Shown here: one piece after another, positions 33,640 through 43,519 of the stretch | How positions within the stretch are numbered: the first letter of the stretch is position 1 | Layout: every line of letters starts with the position of its first letter | Source: Hygrophila difformis | Taxonomy: Eukaryota > Streptophyta > Magnoliopsida > Lamiales > Acanthaceae | DNA length: 64,000 bases | Assembly: GCA_030278955.1 (NCBI GenBank) | Contig: JAOANR010000012.1 | Coordinates: 24,793,977 to 24,857,976, forward strand | Direction of reading: 5' to 3' | Program-made: the position numbers and the translations under genes | Notes under the pieces: model-generated | The model's database searches: none | Told to the model about the DNA's origin: nothing | The model's input: the letters and a program-made list of their open reading frames with translations, nothing else

Positions 33640-35870
33640 TCTAAATTTCATTCGTAAGCATGGAGTAGATGCACTGCTACGAATCCTTCTGCCTTAGTAC
33701 TGTGCGATTTGGAAGCCTCGTGTTATTTAGTGGCTTTGCGAATTGTACAAGAGCACGGAGTAGGACCGTTGGCGTCGTACCACATGCTAGTTTCTTTACC
33801 TTCGGGTGATAATATTTGTAGTGATCATTTGGTGCAAGATGCTGTGTTGAGCATCAAGGGTCATGAATTCAGAGGGCTGACCTGGTGGTCTATAGCCTGA
33901 CTGATTTTTGACGTACTACTGGGCATGGATTGGCTGTTTTGCCATCATGCTGTGATTGATTGTGGTATTTCATGAATATCCTTTTAGGATTCTTTGGGTA
34001 AGTGTGTTTCTTACTGACATCCTTTGATTCCACCTATTATTGGTGTGGTTTCTGTTGCTTTGTTGTGTGACTTGATATCTAGGGGTTGTTCTATTTCCCT
34101 GTGGCAAATGAAGGATCTTCGAGCAGAAGTTTCTGCTTCTTCGAATGTCCCTGTTGTATCTGAGTTCGGGGATTTATTTCCCGATAAAATTCCTGGTCTC
34201 CCACCTCCTCGGGAGATTGATTTTACTATTGAGTTGATGCCTGATGCAACTTCAATTTCTAAGGCTCATTATCATATGGCTCCTGTGAACTGAAGGAGTT
34301 GAAGGATCAATTGAATGAGCTTACCAATAAGGGGTATATTCAGCCGAGTAGCTCGCCTTGAGGAGCTCATGTTTTGTTTGTTAAGAAGAATGATGGGTCG
34401 ATGAGGAAGTGCATCGATTCCAGAGGTTTGAACCGAATCACGGGAAAAACAAGTATCATTTACCTTGGATTGAGAATCTGTTTGATTAGTTGAGAGGGGC
34501 CAGTATGTTCAGTAAGATTGATTTGAGATCGGGCTACCACCAGATAAGGGTGGCGGAGGCTGATAGGCCTAAGACAGCTTTCAGCACTCGTTATGGACAT
34601 TTTGAATTCACGGTCATGCCTTTTGGTTTGACTAACGCACTAGCGATCTTCATGGATCTCATGTATAGGGTATTCCATCCCCTGCTGGATGTGTGTGTGG
34701 TTGTGTTCATAGATGATATCCTGGTTTATTCGCCAATGCGTGAGACACACGGGTCACTTGAGGGCGGTCTTGAACGTATTGCGAGAGCATATGTTGTATG
34801 CTAAACTCTCCAAATGTGAATTTTGGTTGGAGAGTGTGTCTTTTCCGGGGCACATTGTTTCCAGTAATGGTATATCTGTTGATCCTGCCAAGGTAGAAGC
34901 TGTGTTGAAATGGCAAGCCCCAAACATTGTGGGGGAGATACGGAGTTTCTTGGATCTTGTTAGTTACTACAGTAGGTTTATTGAGGGATTTTCTAGCATT
35001 GCTAGACCTCAGATGAGATTGTTCTGTAACGATGTTAAATTCCAGTGGGATGATGATTGTGAGCAGGCGTTAGAACTTTGGAAGAATGTAATGACAAATG
35101 CATTTGTATTGACTCTACCTCATGAGTCAGGTGAGTACGAAGTTTTGACCAACACCTCACTTAAAGGTTTGGGTGGTGTGTTGATGCAGAATGAGAATTG
35201 TGATCAATAGAACTACCCGACGTATGATTTGAAGACGGAAGTGGTAGTTCATGTTTTGAAAATCTAGTGGCTCCCTTTGAGGCATTGTATGGGAGAAAGT
35301 GTATGAGTCCATTATGTTGGAATGATCCAACAGATAAGGTGAATGTGGGTCCTGAGATGATTGAGCAGACAATCGAGTTGGTGAAGATCATCAGGGATCG
35401 AATGAAAGAGGTTCAGGATAGACAGTGGAGCTATGCTGATTTAGCTCGTCGAGATGTGGAGTTTGAGGTTGGTGATAGCGTATTTTTGCGGGTATCGCCT
35501 CTGAAAGGGGTACGCCTGTTTAGTAAGAAGCCAAGCTGATTCCGAGATATATATTGGATCCTAGAGATTGTGGAGAGAGTTGGTAAAGTGGCTTATAGGG
35601 TGATTTTGCCAGCTGAAGTGGGACGAGCCCATGATATGTTCTATACTTCCCAACTCAGGAAATTTTTTTGATCCAGCTAAGATCATTCAGCTTGATAAAG
35701 TTGAATTGGATGCTAGTCTTAAGTTCGAGAGTTCCAGATCGGGTGATTGATACAAATGATGAGGTTCCGATGAATAAAACCATGTTGATGGTTAAGGTGT
35801 TGTGGTCTAGACACGGAGCTGAATATGCTACTTGAAGAAACTGGGGAGCGTATGAAACTGAAGTAGCCAG
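33640..35870 (+). pseudogene. Degenerate gypsy pol remnants
   Basis: In order: a protease remnant (about 33709-33990, ending LGMDWLFCHHAVIDCG), the reverse transcriptase N-terminus (34024-34293, LFPDKIPGLPPPREIDF), the RT core (34490-34804, [14 protein letters not shown] and FIDDILVYS), RNase H start (34713-35210), then a jump to the integrase C-terminus (35267-35640, MAPFEALYGRKC to VAYRVILPA). Frames are broken repeatedly by stops and shifts. Gag, most of RNase H and the integrase catalytic core are missing, so the element cannot supply its own proteins. Confidence 0.85.
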
Positions 35871-35982
35871 ACTTTAATTTTTACTTCTCATAAAGAAGTA
35901 ACATTTTTCCCTTGATTGTTCATTGATGATCATGTGGTTGATTATGCATTTCGGGGGCGAAATGATCCTAAGGGGGAGAGAT

Positions 35983-38325
35983 TGTAACATCCCGATTAAT
36001 TAACGCATAATTGATTTAAGTAATTGTGGTTAATTAATAAAGATAACTAATATGAATTTTTGTGTAAGAGAGTTATTGGATTGAAGTGGAAGTATAAGTG
36101 GGTAGCAAACCCACAAGTTAATAAGAGCTAAAGTGCTTAAAAAAAAATGGATCGCGACTTGTTAGAATAAAAGAAGTTGGAAGGAGACACAACATCATGA
36201 CCCGATCCGGATATAATTTTTATTAAAAATGGGAAGTGGGTTTGAGACCCACCTTCCTCTCTCCATTTTTCCTTTTCTTCCCTTTCCCCATTTTTCCTTT
36301 CTTCTTCCTCTCTCCATTTCTTCTCCTTCCCGTAGCCCTCCTTGGCCAAGAACAATCTTCATATTGGCTTGAAATCAAGTTGGGAAATTCATATTCATGC
36401 TTTTGGTAAGTGATTTATTGTTATTAGTTCTTGATTTTGTTAAGATTTGGAGGTGTTTTAGGTGTTGACCGTGGGTGAAAATTGGGGGTTTTTGTATTTT
36501 GTTGAGTTAAGCTTTAATCCTTGAATACTTAGACTCAAATATATGTTTTAGATATATTCGTGAGCTTAATGGTGTTGATTTTGGAGTTGGTTGTTAATTT
36601 TAGGTTTTGGGTTGATTTTGTTCGATTGAAGCTTGTAATCGACGAATCGGAGGCCGATTTTTGTTGGAAGACATCAGGCAAGGGATTATATTGCTTAAAT
36701 TACGTGTTTGGGGGGTATTTAGGGGTTGGATTCCGGCGAAATCGCCGGAAAACCGATTGGAAAATCGGAGAAGACGATGAACAGTAACTGCTACAGTAAC
36801 TGTACAGTAGTTACTGCGGTAACTCGCGTAGTTACCGCAGTAATTCATCACAGTAATTACCACGGTAATTTGAACAGTAATTACTACGGTAATTTGAACA
36901 GTAACTACCACAGTAACTTGTACAGTAGTTACCGCAGTAACTCACTACAGTAGTTACCGCAGTAATTCGCTACAGTAATTACCGCAGTAACTCGCTACAG
37001 TAATTACAACAGTAACTTGCTACAGTAATTGCTACAGTAATTGTTGAGTCCCGATGACCCTGCGGGGTGGATTATTGGTTGTTATTCCTGTTGGCTCTTT
37101 TGGGCTGGTTATTATAATGCATGGTATTGCATTATGAATGGATGGACATATTGGAAATGTCTGATCGGGCAGCCTTTACCGGTGTTGTTGAGTCCCGATG
37201 ACCCTGCGGGGTGGATTATTGGTTGTTATTCCTGTTGGCCCTTTTGGGCTGGTTATTATAATGCATGGTATTGCATTATGAATGGATGGACATATTGGAA
37301 ATGTCTGATCGGGCAGCCTTTACCGGTGTTGTTGAGTCCTGATGGCCCTGCGGGGTGATTATTTGGCTGCGATGCCTGTGATATTTGGCTGTTATGCCTG
37401 TGATTGGGCTGTGATGCCTGTGGTCCCTGCGGGGATGGTGTATGTTACCCTGTAACGGGTTGGAGTTGATGATATCCTCACCCGTGGGTTCATACCGCCC
37501 GGGTTTAGGTTGCCGGCTAGGCATATTCATTTGCATTTGCATATAGGGTAGATAGGTGTATGTTAGGCCATGCATCACGTGCATAAATTGTATGTCTGTG
37601 GTTGAAGCACCGGTATGGGACGGTGTGATGATTTATTTATATCAATTGTATGATCGTGGTTGAAGCACCGGTATGGGACGGTGTGGTGTTTAACTGCTTT
37701 ATTTATATTTTGTCGTTATTAATATGTTTATTTATTACCTATATTTACTATCTTGAGATGTGGTTCTGTTTTCCCTTACTCCCCGGCACGTAGCCTTGCT
37801 CAGTACGTTGTACTGACCCCCTTTGCTTTTGTCTGTTTTATAGATCCTGCTGGAGGCGCTGGAGCATGATTTGGGTTTGGGGTATTGAGAGATCACATAG
37901 ATAGGAGTATATAGGACGCGTTCATTATGCTAATGTGATATTATGTGACTATCTGTGGTTGGTATTTGGACTACTGCTGGTTGAGGCCTGTGAGCCTGGG
38001 ATTTACATACTGTCGGCCGGTGGCCTTATGTGATTTACAGCTTTGGGCTGGTAGCCCTGTTTGAGATATTGGTATGCTGTTGGGAGGCTTGTAGCCTGGA
38101 TGGGTCGCTGGGATCGTTATTTGATTATTATTGGGTGACATTTTTATGTGCCTATGTGTTTTTAATTTATTTATAGCTTCTGCATTAAACTGGATTAATC
38201 AGATGATCACTTTAGGTTTACCCAGTGTTGTACTAGCTGTTTTAAATTAGCTGGCCACTAGTTTAGAATAGTTAGTACAACGGTAATGCTTGCGAAAATC
38301 AGGTTTGAATTTTCGGGGCGTTACA
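35983..38325 (+). repeat. Gypsy-type 3' LTR (2343 bp, 400 bp deleted)
   Basis: Matches the 5' LTR with only scattered substitutions, but lacks the segment corresponding to about 31001-31402. The join lies near 37040, where the ACAGTAA array runs straight into the 144-bp tandem unit. Confidence 0.9.
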
Positions 38326-38797
38326 GCTGCCAAAGAGGGAATTTGGTTAAAAGGACTGGTTAGCGATCTTGGTTTACATCAAAATCAAGCAATTGTGTTT
38401 TGTGATAATCTCAGTGCAATATGTTTGGCTAAGGATCATGTTCATCATGAGAGAACCAAACACATTGATGTGATATATCATTTTCTGAGATCAGAATCGA
38501 GGATCAAAGTGCAGAAGATTGCTACGGCAGATCCTGCAGATATGTTCACTAAACCTGTATCTCATAGCAAGTTTCGACATTGCTTGGACTTGCTAAATGT
38601 TTTGAGCTATTGATTGCCTCTCTGAGGCATTTTGTTTTCTCATGGTGGGAAATTTGGAGGCAAAAGAAGAGTTAGAGTACCGTTTGGCACATTTATGTGC
38701 ATAGTTTAGGTACATTTGCTTTTCAGGAAAGTTTGAAGATCAAGGTGGAGCCTACTCATTATTCGACTACGTTTTTGATCGCACCAAGGTGGAGATT

Positions 38798-39270
38798 TGT
38801 TAGGTGGTACCCCTTTTTTATTAGTTGTTGGCACGTGGGATGGTAGGTGTGCATTAAAAGCCACCAACCCACATCGTTGCCATTGTGAAATTGGCAAATT
38901 GATTGCCTATAAAAGGGCATCCCTGGGTACTTTACAAAACGCACCACAGCCCCAATTATTTAGACAGAAAGGACAAGGGTACAAGCAGTACCGGCCTTGT
39001 TAAATAAAGGGGTATAAATTGATAGAGTTTTATACTCTTAGGTTGGTGCTTTGGTAGGCTTTTCTTTAGTGAGAAGTTTATATTTATTGAGTGGGTTTTT
39101 TCTGTGGGTCAGGAAATTATTGTCCAAAACCCTTTTGTAATATTTCCCCTCATAGTAAAATTGGTTTCTCCTTTTGCCGGTGAATGTAGGTCGATTTGAC
39201 CGAACCACGTAAATTCTCTATGTTTGTTTATTTTGCTGCATTTGGCTAATTTGGGTACACTTCCGCAACA
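38798..39270 (+). repeat. Copia 3' LTR
   Basis: 473 bp, preceded by a purine tract (38787-38797) and followed by TSD cttca. It differs from the 5' LTR at scattered sites (for example ggtacccc for ggtgctcc near its start). Confidence 0.9.
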
Positions 39271-39824
39271 CTTCAAACAATATAAATTTTTAAAAAAAAA
39301 GAAGAAAAAAAAATAGAAAGACATACCCGTTCTTAAAGTAGTCGCACATTTGGGGATTCAGGTTATCAAAATAATTAGCCAAGATTGTGAATTTGTGATG
39401 CTCGCCTGGCCTGGAGTTCAAAACTCAGATGGTAGGGTTGGGGATTTAGTGCGGAAGTGGAAACAAAAGAGCTCCAATTGAACAATAAATAAGAATTAGT
39501 AAAGGAAAATTCCGAGGAGCCATGCCGTATTGCTGTTGACACAACGAAGAAATCGAAGGGACGCAGTCTGCAGATTTCTTTTAGAATTTCGAAGAAAATA
39601 TAAAACTGAGATTGGAGCGGTTCATTGCAGACAATTAAGAGAGGGGAAACAACTATGTGGGCTGTAGGTTGTGGCAAGTTACAAATAGATGGGCCAAAAC
39701 CTAAAAGCCTTAGTATATGGACCTAAACAACTAAACAAGAATATTAAAATATGGGCCCCAAAATTTTGGGGGCCCTGAGCAGTGGCTCGGCCTGCTCTTG
39801 TTAAGAGCCGGGCCTGACGCGAAG

Positions 39825-40920
39825 AAACAAAAGAGAATGCGGTGTAAAACAACACCGAATGTAAATTGTAGCAAGACAAAATGTGATGTATAGAAAAAAA
39901 AAAAGAAAAAGAAAAAGAATGTGAATTGAAGCAAAGATAAAATGTGTAGTAGAGCAAGATAGGATGTGATTTTTTTTTTTTTTGAGGAGCCATTAAAGGC
40001 CTGAAAATGGGTAGTGGGAGTCCATAATACACAAATTATAAATGGAATAAAGAGAGAAATAGGTGGCCGGGTGGGATTTTGAATCCCCAACTGGAGGTTG
40101 GGAATTGGGGGACTTACTACGTAAATCCCCAATCCAACAGGATGTGAATTGAAGCCAAACAAAAATGTTACATGTGGTAAAAGAGAATGTTAGTGTTAAG
40201 TATAGCAAGAGAAAATGTTAAGTGTAGTAAGATACTAAGATATAATATATTATGTGTAATAATATAAAATATTAAGTAGAGTAGGACAAAATGTTAAATG
40301 TAGTAAGATATAATGTTAAATGTTAATTATAGTGAGAATGCTAGTTTTAGTATATGACAGAATATCAATAAAATTAATGCAGAATGTGTGTGGGAAAAAA
40401 AATAGAAAGTGTGTAATACTTTTGTGGGAAAAAATAGAATGTGTGTAATACTTTTTGTAACAAAGCTGGCCATATTTTTTGGAATATGAATAATGAATCT
40501 TCTAGCCATCATTACTAAACCTGTAAAAATATATAATAATCATTGCAAAAACTACAAAAGTATTTAAATTTTAATAATTTTTGGATATAATAAATTACAT
40601 AAATAACCTTAAACAATCTATACCGCTCATCTCATTTTAATTTTGATTCAATAATTATAAATCGTTACATATGCTTCCAGGACATGGTAGCCAGCATGTA
40701 AACCAAGCCGAAATATTCAACCTTAAACCAATAGGAGAACACAAGTCCTGCCATGTTGGGGTGTGGACATGACAGAGACAGACAGGAATTCAAAATTGTA
40801 ATACTTTTGTTTCTAACCTGTTGCATTATTCCACTGGGTCATCCCAACCTTTTATAGTATGTAAATGAAAAGTATATATATGCACACGCCCTCCACAAGA
40901 ATCAATTTCAATAGATCTGT
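39825..40920 (+). repeat. Segmental duplication, downstream flank copy 1 (right part)
   Basis: Continuation of the YSL downstream flank after the hAT nest. Blocks match the flank of the pseudogene: 'aatatgaataatgaatcttct' near 40490 versus 44390, 'cttaaacaatctataccgct' near 40610 versus 44720, and 'attccactgggtcatccca' near 40830 versus 45250. Homology ends near 40900 / 45340. Confidence 0.75.
39970..40138 (-). mobile_element. tRNA-derived SINE, copy 4
   Basis: The poly-T run at the left is the reversed A tail; then comes the family body ('gtagtgggagtccataatacacaaattata') and a decayed B-box. The TSD aggatgtga lies at 39961-39969 and 40139-40147. Confidence 0.75.
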
Positions 40921-40972
40921 AAAATGGTGGTGGTCCCCCACATTTAATGTGGTAGCTGTGATGGTAGATCAT

Positions 40973-41412
40973 TGTTGACAAAAACTGGCAACATGTGCCT
41001 TTACTATACAAATGTCGTCTCTTTCTGTGCATTTGTCCACTGAAATGGTGGGCTGCTAATGCCTATAAATACATGGCCTTTTCATTTGCAACATCACCCA
41101 GCAAAGAGAGCAAAAGCAATAGCTAAGGCAGTGCAAGATATTTCTTGTGCTGCAAATCCTTGTGAGAGAGAGTCTAGTTTTTTAGGCTTTTGTAAGTTTT
41201 TCTTGTCGAGTGAGTTTTGTGTGTCAGGAAATTATTTTCAAAATCTTTTTGTAATATTTCTCCCTCATAGTGAAATATAATTCGGTGGTGCCCGGAGGAC
41301 GTAGGCAAATTTGTGCCGAACCTCGTTAAATCTTGGTATCTCTTTATTGTTTAATTAATAGCTCTATTATTCGGGTATAATTTTGGTGAAAACTAACCCG
41401 ATTTCCACAACA
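40973..41412 (+). repeat. Copia-type LTR of a second, truncated element
   Basis: Runs from TGTTGACAAAAACTGG to CCACAACA (440 bp), followed by primer site TGGTATCAGAGC at 41415-41426 and then the same leader words as the first copia (gtatgctctgtggtcgcag). It has a TATA-like GCCTATAAATACATGG near 41060. No matching 3' LTR in the window. Confidence 0.8.
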
Positions 41413-41535
41413 ATTGGTATCAGAGCTTGGTTGCATAGTATGCTCTGTGGTCGCAGCTAAGCTGATCTTCCACATCAGAAACGCATCTCGGTTGAGCTAC
41501 CGTTTATGAGCTATTAATTAAACTTTGAAGCAGAA

Positions 41536-41805
41536 ATGGTGGATAGGTCCGGTGAAACGTTAACTTCAGATTCGAAGTTGTTGGTGACATCGTCATCACG
41601 GACGATGGTTTCAAATGCCAAATTTGACGTTGAAAAATTCGACGGTACCAATAATTTTGGTATGTGGCAATGCGAGGTGTTGGACATCTTGTACCAGCAG
41701 GAGCTGGATGGGGCACTTGAAAAAACCAAACCAGATGGCGTTGATGAAAAAGACTGGACGAGGATCAACCACCTTGCGTGTGGTACAATTCGGCTATGTC
41801 TCTCA
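41536..41805 (+). pseudogene. Truncated copia gag
   Basis: An ORF starting MVDRSGETL contains the gag pattern KFDGTNNFGMWQCEV and QELDGALEKTKPDG...DWTRINHLACGTIRLCLS. Family homology stops near 41805, where unrelated DNA begins. Only the first quarter of gag is present. Confidence 0.75.
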
Positions 41806-41809
41806 TACC

Positions 41810-42216
41810 CAGTTTCCCTTGCAGACTCATGCCTCCTTGACATCCCCTCCTTTTGCCCATTCTGGATGCCATCATCTACTTCCCTCTCACCCGTTATATC
41901 TTCAATATCTTCAGACACATCTCGCTTTGATTTATATAGTTGCTCCAATTTTTTAGGGTGTCCAACTCGTCAGCCTTACTCCTGTGTTTCTCCCTATGAT
42001 CAATTTCATTTTCATAACCCCTCTTTTCTTGATCATCATGGTTGCTTCTATCCTTCCCCCTGGATTTAACTCCCTCAGCCTTATCATGCTTCCGAGAATC
42101 ATCGTTCTTAAGATTCTTATCCCTACCCAAATCAAGTGTTCGTTGTTCTCTACTCTCTCTCTTGTCTACCACGGGGAGCACTTTTTTCATAATCATTTCT
42201 GGTGTCTCTCTCTCTT
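41810..42216 (-). pseudogene. Captured coding fragment of an unidentified charged nuclear-type protein
   Basis: On the minus strand, two frames joined by a one-base shift near 41950 read as a Lys/Arg/Glu/Asp-rich protein: [56 protein letters not shown], then LEQLYKSKRDVSEDIEDITG and GIQNGQKEGMSRRHESAR. Composition resembles RS/RD-rich splicing or RNA-binding proteins, but I cannot name the gene. It belongs neither to copia nor to YSL and is sandwiched between them, so it looks like filler or transduced host DNA. Confidence 0.5.
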
Positions 42217-43519
42217 CACTTTCATGGGGTGTAATGTGGCCACTCATCACGCTCAAGAAGGGCGATTGGTACCCTCTTCAAGCCGCTGAGAGCCTCCACA
42301 GCTTGCAAGGCTACAAGGTACTATTGTATAATATTTGAACTATTTTGGCTCTGATATCATGTTAGTTATGGTTCAAGTCATTACATTGAACTACATTTGT
42401 CTTCTCAGATCTTCATAGCCATAGCTATGATTCTAGGCGACGGTCTTTACAATTTGGTCAAGATCCTAGGCCAGACTCTTATCGGTTTGTACAAATAAAT
42501 CCGAGCAAAAGACGAATGGACTAATGGAGAGTTCTCTTCTTTAGATCCATGTTTATCGTATGATGAACGTCGTAGAATGGAGTTTTTTCTAAAGGATGAA
42601 ATCCCTACATGGGCGGCCATTTTGGGCTATGTATGCATCGGCATTGCCTCGGCTGCTGTGCTTCCGCACATCTTTTCGCCACTCAAGTGGTACTACGTTG
42701 CCTTCATATTCGCGTTTGCACCCGTGCTCGCCTTTTGCAACGCGTTCGGATGTGGGCTTATTGATTGCTCGTTGGCGTCTACTTACGGGAAGTTAGCAAT
42801 ATTCATAGTGGGTGCGTGGGCGGGCCCAAACCACGGTGGCATCCTTGCGGGATTAGCCACGTGAGGTGTCATGATGAACATCGTTTCGACAGCCTCGGAC
42901 CTCACACAGGACTTCAAGACAGGGTACATGACGCTGTCCTCGCCACGATCTATGTTCCTAAGCCAACTCATTGGAATGGCCATGGGTTGCATCATTTCGC
43001 CCTTAGTGTTTTGGCTCTTCTACAAGGCTGCATCTGGTAGCATCGGGTAGCATCGGGCTGCCCGATACGCGATATCCTGCGCCTTACGCACTTGTCTACC
43101 GTAACATTGCCATCTTGGGGGTTAATGGCTTCTCTGTTTTGCCGAGGCACTGCCTCGCGCTTTGCTTCGCATTCTTCGCCGCAGCCATTGCTATAAATGT
43201 CGCGCAAGACACGGTTGGACCGCGATGGGGGAAGCTCATCCTGAACCCTATGGCGATGGCAATCCCGTTTTATATATGTGGGTATTTTACGATCGATATA
43301 TTTGTCGGAAGATTGATATTGTACGTTTGGAAGAAGTTTAACCGCGGCAATGCGACCATGCTCGGACCGGCCATGGCGGCCGGGTTGATCTGTGGAGATG
43401 GGTTGTGGAACTTGCCTAGCTCCATGCTCACTTTGAACGGCGTCCATCCTCCCATTTGTATGAAGTTTCTATCCAGAGAAGCAAACAAGAGGGTTGCTGC
43501 TTTTTTGGGCGGTGCTTAG
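42217..43519 (+). pseudogene. YSL transporter pseudogene, 3' half
   Basis: Close copy of the first YSL gene from within exon 5 (homology from about 22268) through its stop, including the intron between exons 5 and 6. It therefore arose by DNA duplication and not by retroposition. Lesions relative to the intact copy are TAA at 42496-42498 (CAA there), TGA at 42862-42864 (TGC there), and a 10-bp tandem repeat, tagcatcggg, at 43038-43057 that shifts the frame. Exons 1-4 are absent; the 5' break abuts the captured fragment. Confidence 0.92.

Larger units (their letters stand above)
29947..38325 (+). mobile_element. Non-autonomous Ty3/gypsy-type LTR retrotransposon
   Basis: The LTRs (29947-32689 and 35983-38325) begin TGTAACATCCCG and end GGGCGTTACA. 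The 5-bp TSD gctgc is perfect (29942-29946 and 38326-38330). A tRNA-Met primer site (32693) and a purine tract AAGGGGGAGAG (about 35970) are present. The LTRs are nearly identical apart from a 400-bp deletion in the 3' one, so insertion was recent. The 3.3-kb interior encodes only ruined pol fragments. Confidence 0.92.
26266..38613 (+). pseudogene. Copia gag-pol polyprotein, broken
   Basis: Order is gag (UBN2-type), a zinc knuckle, aspartic protease (DSGASYHM), integrase (HHCC, then DYIHSDCWG and TDNGLEFCS), reverse transcriptase (LLLYVDDML) and RNase H. Segments read at 26266-27897, 27880-28639, 28640-28894, 28895-29643, 29644-29946 and 38331-38613. Lesions are a frameshift near 27880, TGA for Trp near 27958, and stops near 28639, 28894 and 29643. 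The gypsy-type insertion (29947-38325) splits RNase H right after EAEYMALTDAA. The zinc knuckle reads CNYCKEKGLWKNQC, with Leu where the ligand His is expected. Not functional. Confidence 0.9.
25012..39270 (+). mobile_element. Ty1/copia retrotransposon with nested insertions
   Basis: Two LTRs (25012-25486 and 38798-39270) begin TGTTAGGTGG and end CCGCAACA. A 5-bp TSD, cttca, flanks the element at 25007-25011 and 39271-39275. There is a tRNA-Met primer-binding site after the 5' LTR and a purine tract (AAGGTGGAGATT) before the 3' LTR. Removing the hAT MITE and the gypsy-type element leaves about 5.2 kb, normal for copia. The LTRs differ by a few per cent, older than the nested gypsy-type element. 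Confidence 0.92.
24372..39816 (-). mobile_element. hAT-type transposon, split by the nested copia element
   Basis: It begins CAGGGCCGTCTCGG and ends with the complement of CAGGCCCGGCTC, a typical plant hAT TIR. The 8-bp flanks acgtgaag (24364-24371) and acgcgaag (39817-39824) match at 7 of 8. Removing the copia insertion (25012-39270 plus one 5-bp target copy) leaves about 1.2 kb, so it is a non-autonomous or deleted element. It carries a minus-strand remnant of a transposase N-terminus (24430-24749). Confidence 0.75.

Noticed and set aside
39679..40208. Minus-strand ORFs of 117 and 143 residues
   Set aside because: They span the hAT terminus, poly-T runs and a SINE; Phe-rich low-complexity translation with no domain.
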